Assembly: GCA_039980135.1 (NCBI GenBank)
Contig: JBDXCV010000007.1
Span: 124,001-188,000 of the forward strand
Direction of reading: 5' to 3'
DNA: 64,000 nt
From: Alphaproteobacteria bacterium
GTDB taxonomy: Bacteria; Pseudomonadota; Alphaproteobacteria; UBA6615
Of this stretch, positions 6,932 through 15,981 are shown piece after piece (the stretch's first letter is position 1; the number at the start of each line of letters is the position of its first letter). A program made the position numbers and the translations under genes. Under the pieces are notes generated by a model, which worked only from the letters and a program-made list of their open reading frames with translations, was not told the origin of the DNA and made no database searches.

Positions 6932-8515
6932 CTATTTCTTTTTCGGGTCCTGGGCGAACAGGATGCCCCAGACGAAGTCCGTCTGGACCGCGCGCCGGTT
7001 GGTCGTGCCGCGATCATAGAAGTCACCGATTTCCGGTGGGCCACTGACCTGGGTGCCGATGCCGAAATTGTTGAGCCGGCCCGTGGCGCCAACACCTGGT
7101 GCGCCAAGGCTGCCGTCGGCTTTCACCGACGCCTGAACATGGCAGCTGATGCAGGATGCGGTGTTCACGAAGCCGCCCTCGTTGATTGAAGAACCAAGAA
7201 GCGTGGGGTAGCCGTCAAAGTTGGTGAACTGGGTCTGCGTGCCCTTGAGCCGATAGCTCTTCCATGCCGGGTCGGTGACCTTCGGCGCCTCCGGATCAAC
7301 CGCTGCGTCGCCGGTGCCGATGCCCAGGCCTGTGAACAGGTCCGTCAGCGCTTTTGTCATCTCGCCCGCCGGATAGCGCTGGCCGAGATCGAACAGTGAA
7401 AGGTCGTCGTTCAGCTCGTCGTCCTTCGTGTTGGGTGCAATGAAGTTGCTTTCGAAGGTGGTGGTCAGCGTTTCGCCCTTTTCCGGCTGCAGCGGTGCGT
7501 CGACTGTCACCTCGTGCAGTGCGCCGAAACTGTCGTTGCAGCCAATGAAGTCACAGCGGCCGAGATTGTTCGCATGCTCGAACGCAAACCAGTGCCAGCC
7601 GGGCAGGGCCTTGGACGAGGCGGCGACGCTGGCGAGATAGTAGATCCGTTCGTGGAAGGTCTTGCCGTTGTCGGTCGAGGCCCGGATCTTCTGGGTGATG
7701 TAGGGCAGGTCCGGGTTCTGCGGCGGGGTCTTCGCGTCGCTGTCATGGTCGGTGACATAGCCGAGCGCGACCATCGTCTCCTGGTCGATCCAGGCGACCT
7801 TGAACATCATCGCCGCGGGCGGGTAGGCGACGCCCTGGCCGGTCGGACGGTGCGGCTTGGCGTGTTCGGCCTCGCCGGCGATCCGAGCGAACAGCTTTAC
7901 GAGCCCGGGCTTCGAGTAAAGTTCCTGTTCGGCCGTGTAGCGGACGAAGGCGTCGTTCCTGTACACGATCTCGACCTGGCCCTGGCGGGCAACCCGGGCG
8001 GGATCGAGCGTGCGCAGGAAGGTCGCGTTGTGGCTGTTGCCGGGTTTGCCGCCGGCGAAGCTGGTCTCTGCGGAACCGCCCCAGTCGCCCGGAATGTAGG
8101 GGCAGTGTTTGCCCGGCGCGCCGACGTCGTCGGGTTCGCGCACGTTGCCCGACGCGTCCCGGTGCCCGACCTGTGGCGCCGCACCGATACGCACAAAGCA
8201 ACAATCGGTCGCGCCGTCCGAGGTGCATAACGGCTTCGGGTCGACCACCCAGATCGTCTCGTCGTTCGCCCATTGATCCCAGAATCTGGCCTGGATCGTC
8301 TCCAGGAACGACGCCCAGGCGAAGGTGTCGGCGCAGGTGGCGGCGGGGCTGTTGATCGTATCGGGAAACGAGATAACGCCGTTCGCGGCGGTGGCCGTGC
8401 ATGTCGGCGCATCGCGGACATGGCTGTGGAAATACATGGCGGTCGATGTCGAATCCGCCTGCGTACCCGAGGTCGCCGCGACAAGCAGCATTCCGGCAAA
8501 GAGTGTGTGTTTCAT
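6932..8515 (-). CDS. Secreted protein with one c-type haem motif, family unknown
   Basis: About 527 residues. The start at 8515 is picked because GGGAGA lies 7 bases before it and because MKHTLFAGMLLVAATSGTQA is a clean Sec signal peptide; an upstream ATG at 8530 lacks this spacing. Near the C-terminus TASCISCHVQ holds a single CxxCH haem attachment site. Several other cysteine pairs (PTCTATAAN, GATDCCFVRIG, NLGRCDFIGCNDS) suggest disulfides in the periplasm. I do not recognise the family; it may be an electron-transfer or dehydrogenase-like periplasmic protein. It is the last gene of a leftward run that starts with the sulfurtransferase gene. Confidence 0.75.
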   Translation of the reverse strand: MKHTLFAGMLLVAATSGTQADSTSTAMYFHSHVRDAPTCTATAANGVISFPDTINSPAATCADTFAWASFLETIQARFWDQWANDETIWVVDPKPLCTSDGATDCCFVRIGAAPQVGHRDASGNVREPDDVGAPGKHCPYIPGDWGGSAETSFAGGKPGNSHNATFLRTLDPARVARQGQVEIVYRNDAFVRYTAEQELYSKPGLVKLFARIAGEAEHAKPHRPTGQGVAYPPAAMMFKVAWIDQETMVALGYVTDHDSDAKTPPQNPDLPYITQKIRASTDNGKTFHERIYYLASVAASSKALPGWHWFAFEHANNLGRCDFIGCNDSFGALHEVTVDAPLQPEKGETLTTTFESNFIAPNTKDDELNDDLSLFDLGQRYPAGEMTKALTDLFTGLGIGTGDAAVDPEAPKVTDPAWKSYRLKGTQTQFTNFDGYPTLLGSSINEGGFVNTASCISCHVQASVKADGSLGAPGVGATGRLNNFGIGTQVSGPPEIGDFYDRGTTNRRAVQTDFVWGILFAQDPKKK

Positions 8516-8615
8516 GACCATGTCTCCCATAGGAATACTGGCATTGCGTGGGCGGGCAGGCCAGTGCGTCCTCGTTCCGATGGTCCTCGTTCCGGCGGTC
8601 TTTGGCCGCGCGGTT

Positions 8616-9365
8616 CTAGTTGAGCAGCACCCAGGTCGAGGACGCCGCCAGTGTCGCCAGCGCGATGTTCCGGAAGAGACGCTCGCTCGCCAGCGGGAAC
8701 AGCTTCATGCCGATCCAGGTGCCGAGGATGAAGGGCGGGATCATCGCCGCCGTTTTCCACAACACCGCCGCATCGATCAGGCCGTTCAGCGCGAAGGTCG
8801 CGGTGAGCCCGACGAGAATCAGGGTGAAGTAGCCGATCAGGTTGGCGCGGATACGCGCCGGCGCGTCACCGCTCGCCATCATGTAGAGGATCGCGGGCGG
8901 GCCCGCGACGCCCGCCGCGCCCGCCAGGGTGCCACCGAGCATGCCGACGCCGATCTCCGGCCCGAGGCCGCGCGGGCCGCGGTAACGCCAGCCGGTCCAG
9001 AGGATGAGCGCGAGCAGCAGGACGATCGCGGCGTTGGCCCGGCGCATGTCGTCGGGGGGGACCGAAATCAGGATCAGCGCGCCGAGCGGCATCAGGAGCA
9101 CGGCGGGGATCCCCAGCGCCCACACGGTCCGCCGCTGGGATTCGCGGAGTGCGGTCGGTGCGAGAAGCAGGACGGGACCGATCTCGACCAGGGCAGTCAC
9201 CGGCACGCCGATCTGCGGCCCCCAAATCCAGCTCAGCATGGGGGCGTGAATCAGCGCGGACCCAAACCCCGAGAAACCCCGGATCAGGCCGCCCGCGAAC
9301 ACGGTCGCGGCGGCGATCAGCAGGCCGGTGTCGAACAGGTCAACCGGGATGAAGTTTTCGAACAT
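8616..9365 (-). CDS. TSUP (TauE/SafE) family membrane permease
   Basis: 249 residues, hydrophobic throughout with about eight predicted membrane segments and a repeated half structure. The N-terminal segment GGLIRGFSGFGSALIHAP and the second-half segment GGTLAGAAGVAGPPAILYMM are the paired TSUP motifs. TSUP proteins export or import sulfite, sulfonates or small carboxylates across the inner membrane. In the same leftward run as a rhodanese and a flavin reductase, a sulfur-linked anion is a fair guess but not shown. Confidence 0.88.
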   Translation of the reverse strand: MFENFIPVDLFDTGLLIAAATVFAGGLIRGFSGFGSALIHAPMLSWIWGPQIGVPVTALVEIGPVLLLAPTALRESQRRTVWALGIPAVLLMPLGALILISVPPDDMRRANAAIVLLLALILWTGWRYRGPRGLGPEIGVGMLGGTLAGAAGVAGPPAILYMMASGDAPARIRANLIGYFTLILVGLTATFALNGLIDAAVLWKTAAMIPPFILGTWIGMKLFPLASERLFRNIALATLAASSTWVLLN

Positions 9366-9428
9366 GGCGACGGATCAATCTTCGTGCGGGGCGATGTGCG
9401 ACGCAGAGATGTACGAAAGGGAGATGTT

Positions 9429-10004
9429 CTATTCCCCGAACCGAATGCCGATATCGGCCATCGCATCGCGGGTCTCACGCCCGAACCGGCGCTCGACTTC
9501 TTCTCCCGCGGCGGCGGCATGGATCACCGTGTCCTTGGTTTCCTCGGGCGGCGTCTGGATGGCGACGAAGAGGTGTCCCATCTTGGTGCCATTGTTGCGG
9601 AACTCCCGATAGACACCGGCCGGCACGGAGACGAAATCCAGCGGTCCAAGAGTGATCGAGTTCTCCCCCTCAGTGCCCCAGACGATCTCGAACTCTCCCT
9701 CGATGCAAAAGAAGTTCTCGACCGTGTCCGTGTGCTTGTGCAGGCCCGAGCTGTCGCCGGGCGGGCATTCGGCGATGGTTACGGTCAGACCCGGTGCACC
9801 CTTGACCGGCGCGACCTTGCTGCGTCCGGCCCAGCCCTCCGGGCTCATCACCGGGAAGACCTTGTCCGACGACATCAGTTGCATCGCCTCGGGTGCGATC
9901 CCGTGGGCGTCGTTCATCGTGTCCTTGTAGGGCACTAGGTCCGCAAAGCGGGCCACGCGTTTCTGCATGTCCTCGGGCGAGAGTTCGGTTTCGTCATGGG
10001 CCAT
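9429..10004 (-). CDS. Cupin-domain protein (191 aa)
   Basis: Single cupin domain with N-terminal helices. Motif 1 is recognisable in SSGLHKHTDTVENFFCIEG (His-x-His, Glu) and motif 2 in LDFVSVPAGVYREFRN, where the usual last His is replaced, so metal binding may be incomplete. The N-terminus (MQKRVARFADLVPY) resembles other hypothetical cupins found beside amidohydrolases. It is 23 bases downstream of the amidohydrolase gene and probably shares its transcript. Possible role: isomerase, dioxygenase or ligand sensor. Confidence 0.8.
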   Translation of the reverse strand: MAHDETELSPEDMQKRVARFADLVPYKDTMNDAHGIAPEAMQLMSSDKVFPVMSPEGWAGRSKVAPVKGAPGLTVTIAECPPGDSSGLHKHTDTVENFFCIEGEFEIVWGTEGENSITLGPLDFVSVPAGVYREFRNNGTKMGHLFVAIQTPPEETKDTVIHAAAAGEEVERRFGRETRDAMADIGIRFGE

Positions 10005-10027
10005 CGTTCATGTCCTCTTTTTGGTTA

Positions 10028-10837
10028 CTACGCCCAGCCGATCCAGTCGCACAGGGCGCGTCCCATCACCAGTTCCAGATCGTCGCCCGACAACCAGTCG
10101 AGTTCCTCGGTGAAGTGTGTGACGCACTCGCGATAGGTGCAGGGCAGGCGGGTGAGATCGGATCCCCAGAACACGCGTTTCGGCCCGAACGCATCGACGA
10201 CGCGCTTCAGCGGGTCGCTGGTGTTGGGCCAGGGATAGTCTTGCGAGGAATAGGCGCCGATCGTGCAGGCCTTCACGGAAACATTCTCGTATCGGGCCAG
10301 GTCGAGCAGGGTCTGCAGGCCGCCGAAGGCCTCGTCATCGACTTTACGTCCCGGCAGGTCCAGATGGTCCACGGTCAGGCGCAAATTCGGATGGGCCTCG
10401 GCGATTTTCGCGGTCTCGGCGGCGCTCCCGGCGAGCATGAACATCACCGGAAGATCGTTCGCCTCCGCGGCGGCCCACAGCCACTCCAGGCCGCCGGACT
10501 TCAGCGCTTCCTGTTCCTCGGGTTTGCCGAGGGTGAAACGAAGACCGAGCATCCCGGACTGATCCTTCCAGTCGGGGAGTTTCTCGGCACCCGCCGGGTC
10601 GAACAGATCCATACGCCCGAGCACCGCGAGACGATCGGGGTACTTTCCGGCGGCCTCGCAGGCTTGCGAATTGTCATTGCCCATCCACATCGGCGGGACG
10701 ACAATGGCCCGGTTGACCCCGGCCTCGTCCATTTCCGCGATCAGTTCGTCGGCCGTAAAGGCGGGCACCATGCGGTGCCATGGGTTGCCGTCACCTCGGA
10801 AATTCCAGAGATGAACCTGTGCGTCTGCAATTAACAT
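10028..10837 (-). CDS. Amidohydrolase family 2 (TIM-barrel) protein
   Basis: 269 residues, single metal-dependent TIM barrel of the amidohydrolase-2 type (family of ACMSD and 2-pyrone-4,6-dicarboxylate lactonase). The N-terminal metal motif reads IADAQVHLWN, with one His rather than the full HxH, as in the lactonase-like subgroup. RLTVDHLDLPG supplies the central His and VFWGSDLTRLP the late catalytic Asp. Likely opens a lactone or hydrolyses a C-C or C-N bond of a small carboxylate. Lies between the flavin reductase and the cupin, in the same direction. Confidence 0.82.
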   Translation of the reverse strand: MLIADAQVHLWNFRGDGNPWHRMVPAFTADELIAEMDEAGVNRAIVVPPMWMGNDNSQACEAAGKYPDRLAVLGRMDLFDPAGAEKLPDWKDQSGMLGLRFTLGKPEEQEALKSGGLEWLWAAAEANDLPVMFMLAGSAAETAKIAEAHPNLRLTVDHLDLPGRKVDDEAFGGLQTLLDLARYENVSVKACTIGAYSSQDYPWPNTSDPLKRVVDAFGPKRVFWGSDLTRLPCTYRECVTHFTEELDWLSGDDLELVMGRALCDWIGWA

Positions 10838-10900
10838 GATGCTTCTTCCCCCGAGATGTTCTGCCGTTTCGCTTTATCGCCGCGCGCTTGGGTTGGCGCG

Positions 10901-11557
10901 TTACTTTCGCTCGCTCGGATGCACCACATTGTCGGGGCGCTTCAGGGCGATGATGTTTTCCGATTCTATCTTTGCATAGTCCAGATAGCTAAGCCGCGCG
11001 ATCAGTTCCATCTTGTGAATGTCCACGATGCCATCCGTGATGACGTCGTCATTGATGTGAATGCCAACCACCTCGCCCATGACGACATGGGACTGCGAGT
11101 TGCGCCCGGGCGGCAGGTCGATGGTCTGGAGATGCTTGCACTCCAGTGCGATCGGTGACGCCTTGACCCGCGGAGGTCTGACATTATGGCAGGGCGCCGG
11201 CTCGAGCCCGGCCTTGGCCATTTCGTCGATGCGCGACGGCGCGTGCTCGGCTGTCGCGATCATCTGGTCGCGCAGGCCCCACACGCACATGTTGAACACG
11301 AACTCGCCGGTATCCTGCACGTTCTGGTAGGAATCTTTCTTCTCTCCCGTCCCAGGTTTGACGGCGTTCGGGCAGTACATCACGCAAGGTGGGTCGCCGG
11401 AGAGTGCGTTGAAGAAACTAAACGGCGCGAGATTGACCACGCCGTCGGCGCTTAGGCTCGATATCCAGCCGATCGGGCGGGGCACCACCAGGGCGCTGTA
11501 GACGGAATGCTTGAACGGTTCCGGCTTCATGCCGGCTTCGCGGGGATCGAAAAACAT
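10901..11557 (-). CDS. Flavin reductase domain (FMN-binding split barrel) protein
   Basis: 218 residues of the flavin reductase-like domain. The typical opening YSALVVPRPIGWISSLSADG and NLAPFSFFNALSGDPP are present, followed by DTGEFVFNMC and the HVVMGEVVGIHI strand. Members either feed reduced FMN to a two-component monooxygenase or act on flavin-bound substrates themselves; no monooxygenase partner is in this run. It begins 15 bases after the sulfurtransferase stop, so the two are co-transcribed. Confidence 0.88.
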   Translation of the reverse strand: MFFDPREAGMKPEPFKHSVYSALVVPRPIGWISSLSADGVVNLAPFSFFNALSGDPPCVMYCPNAVKPGTGEKKDSYQNVQDTGEFVFNMCVWGLRDQMIATAEHAPSRIDEMAKAGLEPAPCHNVRPPRVKASPIALECKHLQTIDLPPGRNSQSHVVMGEVVGIHINDDVITDGIVDIHKMELIARLSYLDYAKIESENIIALKRPDNVVHPSERK

Positions 11558-11572
11558 GACGGGGTAAAATCC

Positions 11573-12457
11573 TTATCCGGTTTCCATGGGCAGGGTCTCG
11601 TCCTTGCCCCATTCCTGCATCGACGCGTCGTAGAGCGCCACGTCTTCGTACCCCAGCGCCTTCTGGGCGAAGAAGGCGAGGGTCGCGGAGATACCGCCGC
11701 CGCAATAGTTGACGATCTTCTTGTCGGGCGTGGCACCCGCCGCGTCGAACATCCGCCGGAGGGCATCTGCGTCAGCGAAGACATTGGATTCCATGTCGCA
11801 CACGTCGGCATAGGGTGCGTTGGTGCTGTTGGCAATTCGCCCCGGGCGGCCGAACACCAGGCCGCCGGTGCCGTGGAACTGTTCCGCCGACAGGGCGTTG
11901 ACCACCGCAACGTCGGGATTGTCGAGGACGGCGCGGACATCGTCCTTGTCGAAGATCACCTCCCGGCGCGGCCGGGCCGTGAACGATGCAGGGGTGTGCG
12001 TTTCTTCGCCCGTGGAGATCGCGCGGCCCTCCGCCGTCCATTTGGCGTAACCGCCATCGAGGACCATGCCGCCGTCGAACCCCATGGCGTAGAGCGCCCA
12101 CCAGGCGCGGGTCGCCCAAAACGGCTGGGTGCGGCTGTACAGGATCAGGCGGGTGTCGTCGCCGATGCCCAGGGCGCCGATGCGTGCGGCGAAATCTTCG
12201 GGCGCGGGCAGCATGAAGCGGAACGCATGTGGGGTGACCGACATATCGTCCTGGCAGTTGATATAACCGGCGCCGGGAATATGGCCGGCTGCCCATCCTT
12301 CTCGATCCCCCTCGACCCGATACTCAAGTTCCGGATCCGGCACCAGCACAGTGGTGGTATCGAACACCCGCAGGTCCGGATCGTCGAGATGGGCTTCCAG
12401 CCATTCGGTCGTGACCAGGAGGTCGGGGTCGAGTTTGGACTCTTTGTGGTCAGCCAT
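11573..12457 (-). CDS. Two-domain rhodanese (sulfurtransferase, SseA type)
   Basis: 294 residues with the inactive N-terminal and active C-terminal rhodanese domains. The N-domain keeps VTTEWLEAHLDDPDLRVFD and GHIPGAGYIN; the C-terminal active loop is NYCGGGISATLAFFA, giving the persulfide-forming Cys in CGGGISA, a loop closer to 3-mercaptopyruvate sulfurtransferase (CGSGVTA) than to thiosulfate:cyanide enzymes. First gene of the leftward run to the haem-motif protein; its promoter must lie in the 150 bases shared with the divergent SDR gene. Confidence 0.9.
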   Translation of the reverse strand: MADHKESKLDPDLLVTTEWLEAHLDDPDLRVFDTTTVLVPDPELEYRVEGDREGWAAGHIPGAGYINCQDDMSVTPHAFRFMLPAPEDFAARIGALGIGDDTRLILYSRTQPFWATRAWWALYAMGFDGGMVLDGGYAKWTAEGRAISTGEETHTPASFTARPRREVIFDKDDVRAVLDNPDVAVVNALSAEQFHGTGGLVFGRPGRIANSTNAPYADVCDMESNVFADADALRRMFDAAGATPDKKIVNYCGGGISATLAFFAQKALGYEDVALYDASMQEWGKDETLPMETG

Positions 12458-12610
12458 TGCTCGTTTTGCTCCGTCGCTTACTTTTTTATAGCGGCTGCTG
12501 ATCGGTGCGCGTCAAGCTGTCGCGCACTTGCTCACGATGTAATACAGTCCGGTCAAGGCGTCGTGTCCGTGTTCGGGATGCGACGCTAGCGAATATTCCA
12601 TGGTGAAGAT

Positions 12611-13363
12611 ATGCCGGGTCGGCTGACCGGAAAAGTTGTGGCAATTACCGGGGCGGGGTCCGGTCTCGGGCGCGCAATGGCCCTGCGCGCCGCCAGCGAA
12701 GGCGCGCTGGTCGCTGTGAGCGGCATGAAAATGCCGGGGCTGGAGGAAACCGTGGCGTCCATGTCGGATCTCGAGGGGGACGGAATCGCCATTCCGGCCG
12801 ATGTCACCGATCCCGACCAGGTCTCGGCCTTGATCGACGGCGCGGTTGCGAAGTTCGGCCGGCTTGACGCGGCGATCGCCAACGCGGGCGCCTTCGTGGG
12901 CCGCACCGGTTTCCAGGACCTGGACCTCGCTGACTGGAACCGCCTTCTGGACGTCAATATGACGGGTGTGTTCCTTACCCTGCAGGCGGCGGCGAAGGTA
13001 CTTATCGCGCAGGGTGAGGGCGGATCTCTGCTGGCGACCGGGTCGTCCACGGCGGTGCGGCCGGGCCCCGGTATCCTTCCCTATGCATCGAGCAAGGCGG
13101 GCGTACACATGATGATGCGCGCGCTGGCGATCGAACTGGCGCCGCTGAAAATCCGGGTCAACACGATCGTGCCGGGCATGTCGCGCACGCCGCCGGTCGT
13201 CAATGTGCCGGGGTTCATGGAGGCGGGCCTGAAGCTTGCTCCCATGGGAGAAGTCGTCGAGCCTGAGGAGATTGCCGCCCTGGTCGCGTTCGCCCTTTCC
13301 GACGAAGCGCCGCACATGACCGGCGCAGAGCTGAAAATCGACGCCGGGCGCACCTCTGCCTGA
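12611..13363 (+). CDS. SDR-family NAD(P)-dependent oxidoreductase
   Basis: Classical short-chain dehydrogenase/reductase of 250 residues: cofactor loop VVAITGAGSGLGRAMA (TGxxxGxG), NAGA strand, catalytic Ser in TGSSTAVRPG and YASSK giving the Tyr-x-x-x-Lys pair with the Ser 13 residues before the Tyr. The acidic residue after the second strand is not obvious, so NADP is possible. First of four same-strand genes with a quinone oxidoreductase, an acyl-CoA synthetase and a beta-hydroxyacid dehydrogenase, likely a catabolic pathway from an alcohol or ketone to a CoA ester (inference). Confidence 0.88.
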   Translation: MPGRLTGKVVAITGAGSGLGRAMALRAASEGALVAVSGMKMPGLEETVASMSDLEGDGIAIPADVTDPDQVSALIDGAVAKFGRLDAAIANAGAFVGRTGFQDLDLADWNRLLDVNMTGVFLTLQAAAKVLIAQGEGGSLLATGSSTAVRPGPGILPYASSKAGVHMMMRALAIELAPLKIRVNTIVPGMSRTPPVVNVPGFMEAGLKLAPMGEVVEPEEIAALVAFALSDEAPHMTGAELKIDAGRTSA

Positions 13364-13397
13364 GGTGGCCGGCATTCAACAAAGAAGGAAAATTCTA

Positions 13398-14375
13398 ATG
13401 GAAATCAAATCAATCCAGGTCGCCAAGACCGGTGGCCCGTCGGTCATGAAGTGGAAGACGATCGACCTGCCGAAGCCGAAGAAGGGCGAAGTCACCGTCC
13501 GGCACACTGCCGTCGGGTTCAACTTCATCGACATCAACCACCGCACGGGTCGCTACCCGCTCGAACTGCCGACCGGGATCGGGTCCGAGGCGGCAGGCGT
13601 CATCGAGGCCGTCGGCCGCGGGGTCACCGACCTGAAGGTTGGCCAGCGCGTGGTCTATATCGGCGCCGTCGGCACCTATTCGGAGGCGCAGAATGTTCCG
13701 GCCGCGATCTGCGTGCCGATTCCGCGCGACATCACCGACGAAATCGCCGCCGCGACCCATCTCAAGGGCATGACGACCGAGATGCTCGTCGAGCGTGTCG
13801 GTGAGGTGCGAAAGGGCGATACGGTTCTGATGCATTCTGCTTCTGGCGGTGTTGGCCTGCTGCTGTGCCAGTGGGCCAAGGCGCGCGGTGCGACTGTTAT
13901 CGGCACGGCGTCTTCGGCTGCGAAGTGCAAGGAGATCACCCGCGCCGGCGCCAAGCATGCCATCGACACCTCGAAGAAGGACGTCGCCAAGGAGGTCGCC
14001 AAGATCACCAAGGGGCAGGGCGTGGACGTCGTGTTCGATCCCGTCGGCAAGGACACCTACGAGACGTCGCTGGCCTGTCTGAAGGATCGCGGTCTGCTCG
14101 CCAGCTTCGGCGGCGCGTCGGGCCCGGTGCCCGCCGTCGATCTCAATGAATTCCGCTACATGGCGCGCGCGTGGCGGCTAACCCGGGCGTCGCTCTTCAA
14201 CTACACCGCCGGCCGCGAGGATCTGTTGCATAGTTCCAAGCGCGTGTTCCAGATGATCCGGTCCGGCAAGGTGAAGGTCAAAATCAAGCAGCGCTATCCG
14301 CTCAAGGATGCCGCGAAGCTCCACAAGGATGTGGAATCCCGCAAACTGACGGGCATCAGCATGCTGGTTCCCTAA
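13398..14375 (+). CDS. Quinone oxidoreductase-type MDR protein (zinc-free)
   Basis: About 325 residues. The ATG at 13398 has AAGAAGGAA a few bases upstream and starts the MEIKSIQV strand; an earlier start at 13365 is less likely. Medium-chain dehydrogenase/reductase fold without the Cys and His zinc ligands of alcohol dehydrogenases, so it is of the NADPH:quinone reductase/enone reductase class. The nucleotide loop is HSASGGVGLLLCQWAKARG and the substrate-side segment GSEAAGVIEAVGRGV. In line with the SDR and the acyl-CoA synthetase. It would reduce a quinone or an alpha,beta-unsaturated carbonyl. Confidence 0.9.
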   Translation: MEIKSIQVAKTGGPSVMKWKTIDLPKPKKGEVTVRHTAVGFNFIDINHRTGRYPLELPTGIGSEAAGVIEAVGRGVTDLKVGQRVVYIGAVGTYSEAQNVPAAICVPIPRDITDEIAAATHLKGMTTEMLVERVGEVRKGDTVLMHSASGGVGLLLCQWAKARGATVIGTASSAAKCKEITRAGAKHAIDTSKKDVAKEVAKITKGQGVDVVFDPVGKDTYETSLACLKDRGLLASFGGASGPVPAVDLNEFRYMARAWRLTRASLFNYTAGREDLLHSSKRVFQMIRSGKVKVKIKQRYPLKDAAKLHKDVESRKLTGISMLVP

Positions 14376-14407
14376 ACGGAACCAAGAATACCGGGTGGGG
14401 AGACGCG

Positions 14408-15964
14408 ATGCGCGTGATCGACTTTTTCGACCGTGGGGCTTTGCTCCACCCGGACCGCGCCTTCATGATCGCGGAAGACGGCGCGATCACGACCTATCGT
14501 GATGCGCGCTACCTTTCCCACAGGACCGCATTGGCCATGCTTGCGGCGGGCTTCGGCTACCGCAAACACGCGGCGATCTACAGCCCCAACGCGCCCGGCG
14601 CGTTCGATGCGCTGATCGGTATCTACCGCGCCGGCGGCGCCTGGGTGCCGATCAACGCCCGCAATGCGGTCGCTGAGAACGCCTATATCCTGAACAACAA
14701 CGACACCGAATTTCTTTTCTATCACAGTGACTTCGAAGACAATATCAAGGTCATTCGCGAGGCGTGTCCCGGCATCAGGAACTATGTATGCCTGGACCGG
14801 GAAGGTGCTGACGCGCCGTCCTTCGCGGCATTTGTTTCGGGGTATGAAGGTGACGCCCCGGACTTTCCCGATGACCCCGATGACATCTGCGGGATCTTCC
14901 CGTCCGGGGGTACGACGGGCCGGCCCAAGGGCATCGTGTGGACGAACAATCTGTTCGAGACGATGGTCGCGGCGATGGTCGCGCATATGCCGCCGAAGAA
15001 GCCGCCGGTACATCTGTGTGCCGCACCCATGACCCACGCCGCGGGCGTCGTCGCGCTGTCGCTCATGGCTTATGGGGCGACGAACATCATCATGAACGGG
15101 GTGCAACTGCCGCAGCTCATGGAGAATATCGAGAAGCACGGCGTCACCAACCTGTTCCTGCCGCCGACTGCGATATACGTAATGCTGGCGCACCCGGACG
15201 TGCGCAATTACGACTATTCCTCGCTGGAATATTTCGTCTATGCCGCAGCGCCCATGTCGGTGGACAAGCTGAAAGAGGCGATCGACGTGTTTGGGCCGGT
15301 GATGGCGCAGTGTTACGGTCAGGCCGAAGCGCCCATGATCTGCACCTACCTGCCACCCGAGGCGCACACGGAAGCACTCACGACCAACAAGGCACATCGC
15401 CTGGCCAGCTGCGGTCAACCCTGTCTGCTGACGCCCGTGGAAATCATGGACGATGACGAGAATATCCTGTCACCGAACGAGCGCGGCGAGATCGTCGTGC
15501 GCGGTTCGCTGGTCATGGCCGGCTATTACAAGAACAAGGACGCGACGGACGAAGTCTCGACCTCCAATGGCTGGCACCGCACCGGTGATATCGGCCTGAA
15601 GGACGAGGACGGGTACATCTATATCGTCGACCGAAAGAAGGACATGATCATCTCCGGCGGGTTCAACATCTACCCTTCCGAGATCGAGCAGATCGTGTGG
15701 GGCCACGCCGCCGTTCAGGATTGTGCGGTGATCGGCGTGCCCGATGACAAATGGGGCGAGGCAGTGAAGGCCATTGTCGAGCTCAAGCCGGGACAGAAGG
15801 TGGACGAGGACGAGATCATCGCGCTGTGTAAGGAAGAGTTGGGCAGTGTGAAGGCACCGAAGACGGTCGAGTTCTGGGATGAGCTGCCACGGTCACCCGT
15901 CGGCAAGGTGCGCAAGAAGGATATGCGCGAGAAATTCTGGGAGGGGCGGGACCGCGCTGTCTAA
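14408..15964 (+). CDS. AMP-dependent acyl-CoA synthetase
   Basis: 518 residues of the ANL superfamily, which activate a carboxylic acid with ATP and CoA through an acyl-adenylate. The phosphate loop is PSGGTTGRPKGIVW (A3), the YGQAEAPMIC segment is the A5 motif, GWHRTGDIGLKDEDGY and IVDRKKDMIISGGFNIYP are A7-A8, and PRSPVGKVRKKDMRE carries the A10 catalytic Lys. The binding-pocket residues point to a medium-chain, aromatic or branched acid without resolving which. Co-directional with the neighbouring MDR and dehydrogenase genes. Confidence 0.92.
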   Translation: MRVIDFFDRGALLHPDRAFMIAEDGAITTYRDARYLSHRTALAMLAAGFGYRKHAAIYSPNAPGAFDALIGIYRAGGAWVPINARNAVAENAYILNNNDTEFLFYHSDFEDNIKVIREACPGIRNYVCLDREGADAPSFAAFVSGYEGDAPDFPDDPDDICGIFPSGGTTGRPKGIVWTNNLFETMVAAMVAHMPPKKPPVHLCAAPMTHAAGVVALSLMAYGATNIIMNGVQLPQLMENIEKHGVTNLFLPPTAIYVMLAHPDVRNYDYSSLEYFVYAAAPMSVDKLKEAIDVFGPVMAQCYGQAEAPMICTYLPPEAHTEALTTNKAHRLASCGQPCLLTPVEIMDDDENILSPNERGEIVVRGSLVMAGYYKNKDATDEVSTSNGWHRTGDIGLKDEDGYIYIVDRKKDMIISGGFNIYPSEIEQIVWGHAAVQDCAVIGVPDDKWGEAVKAIVELKPGQKVDEDEIIALCKEELGSVKAPKTVEFWDELPRSPVGKVRKKDMREKFWEGRDRAV

Positions 15965-15981
15965 GGCGTCGTCCGCACGAT

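Noticed and set aside
6777-7019. 80-codon plus-strand frame between GST and haem-motif genes
   Set aside because: Overlaps the palindromic repeat and the end of the convergent gene; no ribosome-binding site or family match.
8325-9938. 537-codon open frame on the plus strand over the TSUP and cupin genes
   Set aside because: Runs antisense to two well-supported genes and shows only low-complexity Arg/Gly/Asp translation.
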